NCBI GenBank assembly: GCA_037439685.1
Contig: JBBIVO010000026.1
Coordinates: 1 to 21,805 of the forward strand
Direction of reading: 5' to 3'
Length of the DNA stretch: 21,805 nucleotides
DNA from: JAGTRB01 sp037439685
GTDB lineage: Archaea > Thermoproteota > Bathyarchaeia > TCS64
Below the pieces are notes generated by a model. The model saw only the letters and a program-made list of their open reading frames with translations, was not told where the DNA came from and searched no databases. The position numbers and the translations under genes are program-made. How positions within the stretch are numbered: the stretch's first letter is position 1; every line of letters starts with the position of its first letter. Below are positions 1 through 7,258 of the stretch, in pieces.

Positions 1-696
1 GTTTATGGCCGCGTCCGTCTGGATCACATCCACTATGGCGTAGCCTCCTGGAGCCTCTATCTGCCTACCAACCGCGCTGACTATGCCATAGGTGACCGTG
101 TTGGCCAGGCCGTAGGGGTTGCCGATGGCGACCACGGGCTCCCCAACCATGAGCTCCGAGGAGTTGCCCAGCCTCAGGGGCCTCAGGAGGTAGGGGTCCA
201 CCTTCACGTGGATCACCGCCAGGTCTGCATACGGGTCCCTCCCAACCAATGTAGCCTTGGCGACTATGCCGTTTGGGAAGGTGACCTCTATGGTTGAGGC
301 CCCCTCAACCACGTGATTGTTGGTTATGATCCTCCCCTCCCTGTCATAGACGAAGCCCGACCCCTGGGCAGACCCTGTGGGTTTTCTAACCCTGATTAGG
401 ACGACGGACATCCTGGTCTCGTTGTATATCTGGGTGAGCTGGAGGGCCTCGGAGGAGTTTAATAAGGCTCGGATCCTGACCTCATCCCTCAGGGATGATA
501 TCTCAGACTGCGCGCTCTTCAGCTGGAACTGGAGAATCTCTATCTCCCTATCCAGCCTCGAGGTCTGGAGATTGACATCGATGGCGAGAAAGGCGAGGAA
601 GGCCAGATTCGCGACGAGAAGTATCAGCAGGAGGACGGAGAGCCTACTTACACCGGGGCCGCGCCCTATCTCCCTGTCATGGGTCACCTCGCCCAT
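1..696 (-). CDS. HtrA/DegP-like trypsin-fold serine protease, N-terminal part (runs off the left edge)
   Basis: The visible 232 residues read without interruption to the window edge. Residues 18-39 form one hydrophobic membrane segment after a short charged N-terminus, residues 42-75 look like a coiled coil, and the protease domain starts near residue 98. The catalytic His is in TNNHVV (H128) and the Asp in DPYADLAV (D158). The IGNPYGL and DVIQTDAAIN stretches are typical of the HtrA family; the Ser motif (GNSGG) and any PDZ domain would lie beyond base 1. Known role: extracytoplasmic protein quality control, with the anchor placing the protease outside the membrane (inference from topology). 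I chose ATG at 696; a TTG one codon upstream is also possible. There is no clear Shine-Dalgarno site. A TATA-like TTATTAAGG lies about 35 bases upstream, inside an inverted repeat. Confidence 0.88.
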   Translation of the reverse strand, partial: MGEVTHDREIGRGPGVSRLSVLLLILLVANLAFLAFLAIDVNLQTSRLDREIEILQFQLKSAQSEISSLRDEVRIRALLNSSEALQLTQIYNETRMSVVLIRVRKPTGSAQGSGFVYDREGRIITNNHVVEGASTIEVTFPNGIVAKATLVGRDPYADLAVIHVKVDPYLLRPLRLGNSSELMVGEPVVAIGNPYGLANTVTYGIVSAVGRQIEAPGGYAIVDVIQTDAAIN

Positions 697-725
697 CAAG
701 AGATCCCATGGAAGAGGGGGGATGC

Positions 726-745
726 GGCCTTAATAATGTTAAGCC
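726..745 (-). promoter_or_regulatory. Inverted repeat overlapping the putative TATA box of the HtrA-like gene
   Basis: The left arm GGCCTTAA and right arm TTAAGCC form an imperfect dyad (one bulged C) around TAATG. The TTATTAAGG read on the minus strand is the best TATA candidate for the protease and would give a leader of about 10 bases. A dyad on a TATA box is a plausible operator, but the site is short and this is inference. Confidence 0.3.
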
Positions 746-1015
746 GGCCCTCGAACCATTCAAACCCCCCTTCCATGGGATCGCCCCTCTATATGTCTCC
801 CAGCCGAGGCCTATTGAAGTCGGCTTACGGAGAGATATGCTCAGCCATCCAAAACCTTCTCCCTTGCTTAGCATGCGCCTCACCATGGGGAAGGCGTCGA
901 GTAGAAATTAGACTGAAACTCTAATCCTCTCCATCGAGGATCTGCTTTTCTTAGATATCTCGATGGAGCCTGGCAAAAATGTGAGCTACTAGATTGAAGG
1001 GGCCTTTCGGTAATT

Positions 1016-1023
1016 CTATAAAT
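1016..1023 (+). promoter_or_regulatory. TATA box of the beta-keto acid cleavage enzyme gene
   Basis: CTATAAAT is centred about 26 bases before GTG 1045, the standard archaeal distance from TATA box to transcription start. The transcript would therefore begin at or next to the start codon (leaderless), which supports GTG 1045 over the upstream TTG at 994. Confidence 0.6.
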
Positions 1024-1044
1024 GGAGGCTGCGTATCCACCATC

Positions 1045-1911
1045 GTGGATAAGCTCATAATCACGGCAGCGGTGACGGGGGGCGAGTATGTCTCGAAGGC
1101 CGTCACCCCATATGTCCCCTCGACGGTGGAGGAGATCGTTGAGGAGGTTGTCAGATGCGTGGAGGCGGGGGCATCCATAGTCCACCTCCACGCTAAGGAT
1201 CCTGGAACCGGGGAGCCCTATCATGGAGACCCAAACCCCATCCTCAGAGAGTACGTTGATAGGATTAGGGAGAGGGTGGACGTCGTGATAAACCTGACCA
1301 CCGGTGGCGGAAGGCTGGGCGTCCCCCCTGAGCTTTGGGATGAGCTGGTCAGGGAGAGGTGTCGGCTGGGGCAGGAGATGATGTCCCTGAACATGGGGAC
1401 CATAAACAGGTGGGCTGAGCACGCCACGGGGCCGGTATTCATGAACACGGTGGAGATGATCGAGAGGTGGTGCCGATATATGGTGGAGGCTGGAGTCAAG
1501 CCGGAGCATGAGATCTACGACACGGGGATGATAAACGTCTGCAGGGACCTGGCTGAGAGGGGGGTCTCCCCCGAGCCCCTCCACATCCAGTTCGTGATGG
1601 TGGGGAGGACGGGGATGCTGCCCACCCCCAAGGCCCTCCTCTACTGCCTAGACCAGATCCCCAGGGGTTGGACGTGGAGTGTATGCGCCCTAGGCCGCCA
1701 CGAGATGCCCATGGCCGCTGTCGCCATAACCCTCGGGGGACACGTGAGGGTGGGCTTGGAGGATAACATATACCTGAGGAGGGGGGTTCTGGCCAAGAGC
1801 AACGCCGAGCTAGTGGAGAAGGTTGCGGATATGGCCAGGATACTGGATAGGCCTATAGCCACGCCTGAGGAGGCTAGGGGGATGCTGGGGCTCAGGAGGC
1901 CTAGCCGATGA
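1045..1911 (+). CDS. BKACE-family beta-keto acid cleavage enzyme (3-keto-5-aminohexanoate cleavage protein family, DUF849)
   Basis: This 288-residue protein has the family's usual length. BKACE enzymes condense a beta-keto acid with acetyl-CoA and split it into acetoacetate and a new acyl-CoA, using a zinc ion in a TIM barrel. Seen here: N-terminal ITAAVTGG, zinc motif HLHAKDP (H47, H49), the VRVGLEDN motif with E239/D240, and the closing ATPEEAR...LGL stretch. The residues that set substrate choice cannot be read reliably, so the keto acid is unknown (the lysine-fermentation intermediate is one family example). A longer frame opens at TTG 994, but GTG 1045 sits exactly where transcription should start and gives the family's normal N-terminus. 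The gene is tail to tail with the CoA-transferase B gene and overlaps its end by 11 bases, suggesting a shared pathway. Confidence 0.9.
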   Translation: MDKLIITAAVTGGEYVSKAVTPYVPSTVEEIVEEVVRCVEAGASIVHLHAKDPGTGEPYHGDPNPILREYVDRIRERVDVVINLTTGGGRLGVPPELWDELVRERCRLGQEMMSLNMGTINRWAEHATGPVFMNTVEMIERWCRYMVEAGVKPEHEIYDTGMINVCRDLAERGVSPEPLHIQFVMVGRTGMLPTPKALLYCLDQIPRGWTWSVCALGRHEMPMAAVAITLGGHVRVGLEDNIYLRRGVLAKSNAELVEKVADMARILDRPIATPEEARGMLGLRRPSR

Positions 1912-2662
1912 CGACCCCAGCCGGGTCTATCACCTCCCTCAGCAGCCTCAGCTCCTCCTCCCTCGGAGGCTCGGTCACCGAGACCTCTTCTGGGATCAAT
2001 AACTCGAAGCCCGTGTTCTCCAAGATATCCTCCAGGGTGACGCCTGGGTGTATAGAGAGGAGCTTCATCCTCTTCGTCGACTCGTCGAAGCCCATGACAC
2101 CAAGCTGGGTTATCACCCTATATGGGCCTGTGCCCCTTGGAAGCCCAGCCCTCTCCCTGGCTCCAGGTCCGGTCAGATAGCCTGGGGTTGTTAGGAAGTC
2201 CAACTCCTTAACGAAGCGCCGCCTATCGTGGCTCACGAGGACGATCGTCCTCCAGCATAGCGAACCGGCGTCGTTCCCTCCCCCGCTCCCGGGAAGCCTG
2301 ACCCTTGGCCTATCGTGGGGGCCTATCACGGTGGTGTTAAGGTTTCCATAGGGGTCTATCTGGGCTGCTCCCAGGAAGGCGTAGTCGATCAGGCCTAGCT
2401 GGGCGCAGCTCATGACGTAGTCCATGCTGGCGGCCATGACGGCCCTGTGGAAGGTCCTGCTGTCTCCGACGCTGATGGGTATCGTGGGTATCCTAGGCCC
2501 TATCCCCCCTGCCTCGAAGATTATTAATAGGTTCGGGGCGTGAAGGCTCTGGGCCAGGGTGGCGGCCACTATGGGGAGGCCTGTCCCCACTAGGACGGAC
2601 CTCCCATCCTCCAGGGTCCTGCTCGCGACGCAGGCCATGAGCTCTGTGGCGTTGTAGTCCAT
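1901..2662 (-). CDS. gctB: CoA-transferase family I, subunit B (glutaconate CoA-transferase B-like)
   Basis: The 253-residue product has the subunit-B fold of two-subunit family I CoA-transferases, which move CoA between carboxylic acids through a glutamyl-CoA thioester. Seen: VGTGLPIVAA near the start, E50 in FEAGGIGP aligning with the catalytic Glu of glutaconate CoA-transferase B, and a GGGND loop in mid-protein. Of three clustered ATG codons (2680, 2665, 2662) I chose the last, because MDYNATEL is the family's usual N-terminus and GGGGAGG lies about five bases before it. The start overlaps the stop of the subunit A gene, so translation is probably coupled. The substrate pair is not predictable from sequence; the neighbouring keto-acid cleavage enzyme points to short-chain keto or acyl acids. 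Confidence 0.87.
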   Translation of the reverse strand: MDYNATELMACVASRTLEDGRSVLVGTGLPIVAATLAQSLHAPNLLIIFEAGGIGPRIPTIPISVGDSRTFHRAVMAASMDYVMSCAQLGLIDYAFLGAAQIDPYGNLNTTVIGPHDRPRVRLPGSGGGNDAGSLCWRTIVLVSHDRRRFVKELDFLTTPGYLTGPGARERAGLPRGTGPYRVITQLGVMGFDESTKRMKLLSIHPGVTLEDILENTGFELLIPEEVSVTEPPREEELRLLREVIDPAGVVIG

Positions 2663-3678
2663 CATCTCCTCCCCGCCCATGGCGCCTTCAAAGGCTCCTC
2701 CAGCATCTCCAGCCTCCTGAGATACTCCATCTTCTCCCTTCCCCCTATGAGCTCTATATACTCGGAGAAGCCCTCGACGGAGAATATGTACCTGTCAAGG
2801 TATTCCTTGACCCCCTCCTCAGTCCTGCTGAGGGTGAGCCACTCTGCCATGTGCTCCTCGTCGGAGTAGTATAGCCCGGGCATGTTACCGGGGTGAGAGC
2901 CGTAGGGCGCCTCGCAGACGGCGTCGACGAGGTAGAAGGGGATGACGGTCCTATCTGGCTCCCTCCTAATCGAGTCCTCTTCCACTATCTTCTCCGTCGT
3001 TATTATCAGCCTCTTGGCCGCCCTGGCCAGGTCTGAGTCCTCGATGGTTATGCCGTCTATCTGGGAGTTTCCGTATCGGTCGCACCTGTGGACATGGATG
3101 ATGGCGAAGTCGGGATAGCAGGCGGGTAGGAGGCATATGGGCTTCCCGCTGAAGGGGTCCTCGACAACCTTCGCTGAGCTGTAGCGCATCGTCTCTGATC
3201 CGAGCATGACCCTTGTCGGGAGGAAGGGGAGGCCCATCGCGGCGGCCTTGAACCTCCACTGGAAACCCGCGTTCGATATCTCGGCCAGCACCTTAACCCT
3301 GCCCGTCTCGACAGCCCTCCTCCCCGCCGGGGATAGGCCCCTAAGCTCGTGGCCGAAGCTATAGGCGCACTCAACCCTGTCTACAACCCCTGAGGCTATC
3401 AGGACGTCGACGTCGTGGACAGCCGTCTTGGCCGCCATCGCCAGGTGCCTCCTCCCCCTTCGGATCATCTCGTAGATGGCGGCCATGCTCACCCTGATGT
3501 GGCCGAAGCCCCCCAGGGCGAAGTAATCCCCGTCGCGGGTGAACCTGTCAACGGCCTCCCTAAGGGTCATCCTCTTATCCTCAGGGCTCCTCCTCTTTTT
3601 CTCAGCCATCCACCGCCTGGCCTCATCTGGGTCGAGCCATCCTAGGAGTTCCCCTTCCCCCTCCTCAAGGACCTTCAT
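2662..3678 (-). CDS. gctA: CoA-transferase family I, subunit A (glutaconate CoA-transferase A-like)
   Basis: The 338-residue product pairs with the next gene to form the heteromeric CoA-transferase. The core begins at MTLREAVDRF and carries the conserved glycine motif ALGGFGHIR, then the PTRVMLGS, DFAIIHVHRCDRYGN and LIITTEKIVEE stretches typical of subunit A. A charged N-terminal leader (MKVLEEGEGE... through KRRSPEDKR) precedes the core and looks like part of the protein rather than a mis-called start. ATG 3678 was chosen; ATG 3687 and ATG 3720 are alternatives. All three overlap the 3' end of the cupin gene, so the three genes read as one operon in the order cupin, A, B. Confidence 0.87.
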   Translation of the reverse strand: MKVLEEGEGELLGWLDPDEARRWMAEKKRRSPEDKRMTLREAVDRFTRDGDYFALGGFGHIRVSMAAIYEMIRRGRRHLAMAAKTAVHDVDVLIASGVVDRVECAYSFGHELRGLSPAGRRAVETGRVKVLAEISNAGFQWRFKAAAMGLPFLPTRVMLGSETMRYSSAKVVEDPFSGKPICLLPACYPDFAIIHVHRCDRYGNSQIDGITIEDSDLARAAKRLIITTEKIVEEDSIRREPDRTVIPFYLVDAVCEAPYGSHPGNMPGLYYSDEEHMAEWLTLSRTEEGVKEYLDRYIFSVEGFSEYIELIGGREKMEYLRRLEMLEEPLKAPWAGRR

Positions 3679-4066
3679 GCCCCTCATCCCCTGAGGCCTC
3701 TGTCCCAGGGCTCCCTCCATGGTTAGGGGTGAGGCTCATTATAAGCAGGTTGAGGCCACCCTCTCCAGGGTTGGAGAACCTATGGGGAGCCCATGAGGGT
3801 ATCTCAACCAGCGACCCCTCCTTCAACAGCCTCCTCTCAGAGGAGGCCTCAAGAAGGCAGAAGCCCTTGAGGACCAGGGCAAAGTGCTCCCTCTCGTGTT
3901 CATGCATGGAGGTGTGGCCGCCCGCCTTTATCCTGAAGATCCTGCTGGAGAACCCTCTAAGGCGGCTCTTCTCCGATACGAGCCAGACGGAGTTAACCCC
4001 TCTATAGCCCTCCTCGGCGACCCCCTCTCCCGGCTCCTCCTCCAGATCCCTGACCCTAATGCTCAT
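3665..4066 (-). CDS. Small single-domain cupin protein
   Basis: The 133-residue product is a single cupin barrel. Motif 1 is GGHTSMHEHEREH with metal-ligand candidates H55, H57 and H61: the fourth member of the first motif is His rather than the textbook Glu, a variant seen in other HxHx3H cupins. Motif 2 is EGSLVEIP..APHRFSN with H95. Such proteins bind a divalent metal and may be isomerases, oxygenases or ligand sensors; the activity here is unknown. The frame extends to ATG 4141, but the extra residues look unlike a cupin, so ATG 4066 (MSIRVRDLEE) is preferred; a TATA-like TTATATCC lies 16-23 bases upstream. It heads the CoA-transferase operon and overlaps its second gene by about 14 bases. 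Confidence 0.75.
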   Translation of the reverse strand: MSIRVRDLEEEPGEGVAEEGYRGVNSVWLVSEKSRLRGFSSRIFRIKAGGHTSMHEHEREHFALVLKGFCLLEASSERRLLKEGSLVEIPSWAPHRFSNPGEGGLNLLIMSLTPNHGGSPGTEASGDEGHEGP

Positions 4067-4172
4067 CCCATCCACTGGTACGGATATAAGAGGGCTCCAT
4101 CCATAAAGGTAGTGGCGACGCTGAAGGCCAAAGCAGCCCACAATCCTAGAGATGTCGAGAGCCCCACAACCT

Positions 4173-4198
4173 GTTTTAAGGTCATAACCGTTTTAAGG
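4173..4198 (+). promoter_or_regulatory. Tandem TATA-like repeats upstream of the RidA-family gene
   Basis: GTTTTAAGG occurs twice, at 4173-4181 and 4190-4198. The second copy is centred about 33 bases before ATG 4227, giving an expected leader of about 8 bases. The first copy may be a second promoter or chance. Confidence 0.4.
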
Positions 4199-4226
4199 CT
4201 GTTCATCGATCCAAGGCGGAAGTGCC

Positions 4227-4691
4227 ATGAGGGTTGAGGAGAGGCTGGAGAGGCTTGGGTTAAGGCTTCCACCCGCCCCCTCCCCGGCTGGGGTATACGT
4301 GGGCGCTAAGAGGGCTGGAGGCTTAGTCTTCTCCGCAGGACAGGGGCCCTTCAGGTCCACGAAGAGGGGGCTTGTGGGGAGGGACCTGACGGTTGAGGAG
4401 GGATATCAGGCGGCTAGGGAGACTTGTCTGAACTGCCTTGCTCAGATCAAGGCGGTTATCGGTGACCTGGACCGGATAAAACAGGTTGTCCAGGTTGTTG
4501 GATTCGTGAACAGCGCGGAGGGGTTTATGGATCAGCCCGCCGTCCTCAACGGCTTCACCGACCTACTGGTCGAGATCTTCGGGCCCGAGGCCGGACGGCC
4601 GGCTAGGGCGGCTGTGCCCGTGCACCATCCGGGTTGGATAGCTGTGGAGGCATGGATGGTGGTCGAGATCGGAGACCCTCCCCATGAGTGA
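4227..4691 (+). CDS. RidA/YjgF/UK114-family protein (reactive enamine/imine deaminase family)
   Basis: The 154-residue product has the RidA fold: VFSAGQGP near residue 33, GYQAARETCLNCLAQIKA in the middle, and GRPARAAV...VE at the end, where R127 and E141 match the Arg and Glu used by RidA to bind and hydrolyse 2-iminoacids. RidA proteins clear 2-aminoacrylate and similar intermediates of PLP enzymes, and some act in specific catabolic pathways. The protein is longer than E. coli RidA because of an N-terminal extension and resembles the RidA subgroup with a longer central region. It is divergent from the cupin/CoA-transferase operon, so a pathway role in that block is possible but not shown. 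Confidence 0.87.
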   Translation: MRVEERLERLGLRLPPAPSPAGVYVGAKRAGGLVFSAGQGPFRSTKRGLVGRDLTVEEGYQAARETCLNCLAQIKAVIGDLDRIKQVVQVVGFVNSAEGFMDQPAVLNGFTDLLVEIFGPEAGRPARAAVPVHHPGWIAVEAWMVVEIGDPPHE

Positions 4692-4768
4692 GGCCTCCAA
4701 GGGCTTGTGGGATGCCATGGATTTAGAGGAGGCCTGGAAAGAAGCCCTCAGGGGCCGTCCTGGCCTTT

Positions 4769-4795
4769 AACCTCCCTCCGGCGTGCCGGAAGGTT
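4769..4795 (+). terminator. Strong hairpin downstream of the RidA-family gene
   Basis: TCCGGC at 4777-4782 and GCCGGA at 4785-4790 pair perfectly, and outer arms AACCT (4769-4773) and AGGTT (4791-4795) extend the stem across a three-base C bulge. No T-rich tract follows at once, so it may be a processing or transcript-end structure rather than a classic archaeal terminator. Confidence 0.35.
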
Positions 4796-4814
4796 TGACC
4801 TCGGCCACCAAATC

Positions 4815-4865
4815 TTTATATACATTTAAAGAGAGATGCATGAGATTTAAATTGATTTAAATAAT
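4815..4865 (+). promoter_or_regulatory. Two candidate TATA boxes for the CoA biosynthesis operon
   Basis: TTTATATA (4815-4822) and TTTAAATAAT (4856-4865) lie in an AT-rich spacer before pantoate kinase. At the usual spacing they would start transcripts near 4845 and near 4886, giving leaders of about 70 or 30 bases. No Shine-Dalgarno sequence is seen before the start. Confidence 0.4.
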
Positions 4866-4915
4866 CTATACAGAAATCTTATCTAATCCTTCTCCCTCCC
4901 CATCTGAGCCTCGTG

Positions 4916-5824
4916 ATGAAGGTGGCTGAAGCCTTCTCGCCGTGCCACATCACGGGTTTCTTCCAGATATGCGATGAATCAAAGGACCCATTATATGTGG
5001 GGTCGAGGGGTTCCGGCCTCTCCATTAGGGATGGTGTAAAAACCACGGTTAAGGTGGAGAGGGGTCTGAAGCCATCATCTCATATATGGATAAATGGCGT
5101 GCCGACCAGCTTTGAGGTCTCAGAGCATCTCCTAAACACCTTCATCTCGAGGTTTGAGGAGTTGAGGAAATTCAAGATCCTGGTTCACCACCGTGTTGAG
5201 GTTCCGATCGGAGCTGGCCTGGGGACGAGCGGCGCGGCAGCCCTAGGGCTCGCGCTGGCCTTGAACGAGCTGTTCGACCTCGGCATGTCCAGGGTTGAGG
5301 CAGCCCAGCTGGCGCACATCGCCGAGGTCGAGTGTAAGACTGGGCTGGGAACCGTCATAGCCGAGACCTATGGAGGATTTGAGATAAGGACTAGGGCGGG
5401 GGCGCCTGGTATCGGAGAGGTAATCAACGTGCCGATCCCTGAGGATAGCGCGATGTTCTGTTTGATCTTCGGCCCCATATCAACCAGCAGCCTCCTAGCA
5501 GATGGCGATGTTTGTAGGCGAATAAATATGATTGGAGGCAAATTTGTAGATGAGATGATCGAAAATCCAACTGTAAATAATTTTATGAGACTCTCGAGAA
5601 ATTTTGCTGAAAATGTTGGGTTAATGAGTGATGAAGTTAGAAAAATATCTAAGATCATGGATGATGATGGGATCATTGTAAGTATGCCCATGTTTGGAGA
5701 TGGAATATTTACGGTGTGCGATGATGAATTGATCAAAGAAATTTATAGTTTATTAAATAGATATTGTTTTAATGGAAAAATGTTTGTAAGCGAGATTGAC
5801 TTTGAGGGGGCTAGGATCATATGA
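4916..5824 (+). CDS. Pantoate kinase (archaeal GHMP kinase, CoA biosynthesis)
   Basis: The 302-residue product phosphorylates pantoate to 4-phosphopantoate, the first step of the archaeal route to CoA. It has the family N-terminus (KVAEAFSPCHITGFF), the GHMP ATP-binding loop PIGAGLGTSGAAALG near residues 97-111, and the C-terminal MPMFGDGIFTV motif. The next gene encodes the following enzyme, which makes the assignment firm. ATG 4916 is preferred; a GTG codon directly before it is equally open. The stop overlaps the next start (ATGA). Odd point: codons up to about base 5510 are GC-rich like the neighbours, but the last 300 bases are strongly AT-rich with many AAT, AAA, GAA and TTT codons, although the protein stays intact. 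Confidence 0.93.
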   Translation: MKVAEAFSPCHITGFFQICDESKDPLYVGSRGSGLSIRDGVKTTVKVERGLKPSSHIWINGVPTSFEVSEHLLNTFISRFEELRKFKILVHHRVEVPIGAGLGTSGAAALGLALALNELFDLGMSRVEAAQLAHIAEVECKTGLGTVIAETYGGFEIRTRAGAPGIGEVINVPIPEDSAMFCLIFGPISTSSLLADGDVCRRINMIGGKFVDEMIENPTVNNFMRLSRNFAENVGLMSDEVRKISKIMDDDGIIVSMPMFGDGIFTVCDDELIKEIYSLLNRYCFNGKMFVSEIDFEGARII

Positions 5825-6642
5825 GACATGTTGAGATACCTGAAGATCATCCTAGAGCCGAGTCCTTGAGGATGAGGGAGAGGCTGATCGAGCATTTCAG
5901 GTCGGGCGTCCTGGCCACGGCCGGGCTTATGGCCCATGGGAGGGGGGAGGCCTTCGATTACCTGCTCGGGGAGAGAACCCTCGAGAGCTCGTTTAAGGCG
6001 ATAAGGGCGGCGGCAGCCGCGATGCTCCTGGCGGAACATCCGGTGATATCCGTCAACGGAAACGTCGCAGCCCTGGCGGCGGAGGATGTGGTGAAGCTTG
6101 CCGAGGCCGTTGGGGCGAAGATAGAGGTTAACCTATTCTATCGAAGTAGGGAGAGGGAGGAGGCCATCAGGAGGGTCCTCGAGGCCTCTGGGGCGAGGGA
6201 GGTTCTGGGGGTGGGAGAGGCGGCCTGTGCGCAGATACCTGAGGTTCACAGTGGGCGTAGGAGGGTGGACCCCAGGGGCATATTGAAGGCCGATGTGGTA
6301 TTGGTGCCCCTCGAGGATGGCGACAGGACTGAGGCCTTGAGAAAGATGGGGAAAACCGTTATCGCCATCGACCTGAATCCACTCTCCCGAACGGCTCAAA
6401 GGGCCTCGATAACGATCGTCGACAATGTGGTTAGGGCCCTGCCCATCCTAATAGAGGAGGTGGGGAGGCTGAGGAAGGAGAGGCCTGATGTGCTGAGGAG
6501 GACCGTGTCAGATTTCGATAATAGGGAGGCCTTAGCCGATGCGATAAAGGCCATCATTCGGCGCCTCTCTGAGTTCGCCGGCGAGGGGGGATACATCCCT
6601 GAGGATTGGGAGGCCTACCCTGACCAGGGGGAAGACCGTTGA
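5821..6642 (+). CDS. 4-phosphopantoate--beta-alanine ligase (archaeal phosphopantothenate synthetase)
   Basis: The 273-residue product joins 4-phosphopantoate to beta-alanine with ATP to give 4'-phosphopantothenate, the second archaea-specific CoA step. Family stretches seen include HPRAESLRMRERL at the N-terminus, HPVISVNGNVAAL, VDPRGILKADVVLVPLEDGDRTEAL, IDLNPLSRTAQ and the final GGYIPEDW. Length and order match the family throughout. The ATG at 5821 overlaps the pantoate kinase stop by four bases and has GAGGGGG and GGATCAT upstream, so coupled translation is likely. Its own end overlaps the TTG start of the membrane protein that follows. Cytoplasmic enzyme; identification is firm. Confidence 0.94.
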   Translation: MRHVEIPEDHPRAESLRMRERLIEHFRSGVLATAGLMAHGRGEAFDYLLGERTLESSFKAIRAAAAAMLLAEHPVISVNGNVAALAAEDVVKLAEAVGAKIEVNLFYRSREREEAIRRVLEASGAREVLGVGEAACAQIPEVHSGRRRVDPRGILKADVVLVPLEDGDRTEALRKMGKTVIAIDLNPLSRTAQRASITIVDNVVRALPILIEEVGRLRKERPDVLRRTVSDFDNREALADAIKAIIRRLSEFAGEGGYIPEDWEAYPDQGEDR

Positions 6643-7247
6643 CCTCAAGGCCCAGGTTGAAGAGGCAGAAGGTGGTTGCCCTGACCGCCACATTCGGGGC
6701 CCTATCCCTGCTATTTACTCAGGTCTGGATACCTCTCTTCTTCGGAAACCCCAACCTCGGCTCCACGCCCATCACCATAGCCGCCGCCCTTTGCCCCATG
6801 CCCGTCGGGGTTGTCTCGGGCATCATAAAGGGGTTGGGCGCCTCCCTCTGGACCGGGCAGCCCCACATCGAGATGCCGGCGGGCGTGGGGGACGCCCTGA
6901 TGGCCGCCTTCACCAACCTCTTATCCAGGAGGTTGAAGAGGAAGGCCTACGCCGCGGTTGCTGGCCAGCTCTCACGCTACCTCTTCACATCGGGCATGAT
7001 AGCGCTGTATATAGGCCTCGCCGCCTCCCTGGGCTCACCGGGGCCTGAGGCGACCACCCTCCAAGCCCTCCAGAGAAGGCTTCCCATCTCAGCATACCTC
7101 TCCTCCCTCCCCCCCTTCATGGCCAACCTCCTAATCGTCTGGGTTGCCATCTCTCCGGCCGTGACCCTATCCATTATAGGGAACACGATAGTTTCGGCTG
7201 CCGTGGTCGCAGTGGCGGGGGAAAGGTTAGAGGAGCTTCTAAGGTGA
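6639..7247 (+). CDS. Small integral membrane protein resembling an ECF transporter S component
   Basis: The 202-residue product has about five to six hydrophobic segments, roughly at 9-33, 41-68, 82-96, 104-128 and 155-193. The first segment (ALTATFGALSLL), the following STPITIAAALCP...GIIKGLG stretch and the overall length resemble energy-coupling-factor S components, which bind vitamins or their precursors. The start is TTG 6639, overlapping the previous stop (TTGA) with AGGGGGA before it; this makes it the third gene of the CoA operon. By context the ligand could be pantoate, pantothenate or beta-alanine (inference). No ECF ATPase or T component is in the window. It could instead be an unrelated small membrane protein; the family call is moderate, the gene itself secure. 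Confidence 0.65.
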   Translation: MTSRPRLKRQKVVALTATFGALSLLFTQVWIPLFFGNPNLGSTPITIAAALCPMPVGVVSGIIKGLGASLWTGQPHIEMPAGVGDALMAAFTNLLSRRLKRKAYAAVAGQLSRYLFTSGMIALYIGLAASLGSPGPEATTLQALQRRLPISAYLSSLPPFMANLLIVWVAISPAVTLSIIGNTIVSAAVVAVAGERLEELLR

Positions 7248-7258
7248 GGAGGAAACTA

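Larger units (their letters stand above)
697..1044. other. Divergent intergenic region between the protease and keto-acid cleavage genes
   Basis: No believable gene: the short open frames here share no recognisable motifs and overlap each other on both strands. It holds the promoter of the protease on the left and the TATA box of the cleavage enzyme on the right. The only other structure noticed is an imperfect inverted repeat at 726-745. Confidence 0.6.

Noticed and set aside
708..924. Short overlapping open frames between the protease and cleavage-enzyme genes
   Set aside because: They overlap on both strands, have no motif, no ribosome-binding site and a proline/serine-rich composition typical of translated GC-rich spacer.
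994..1044. N-terminal extension of the keto-acid cleavage enzyme from TTG 994
   Set aside because: It spans the TATA box and adds residues absent from the family; GTG 1045 fits both promoter spacing and the family N-terminus.
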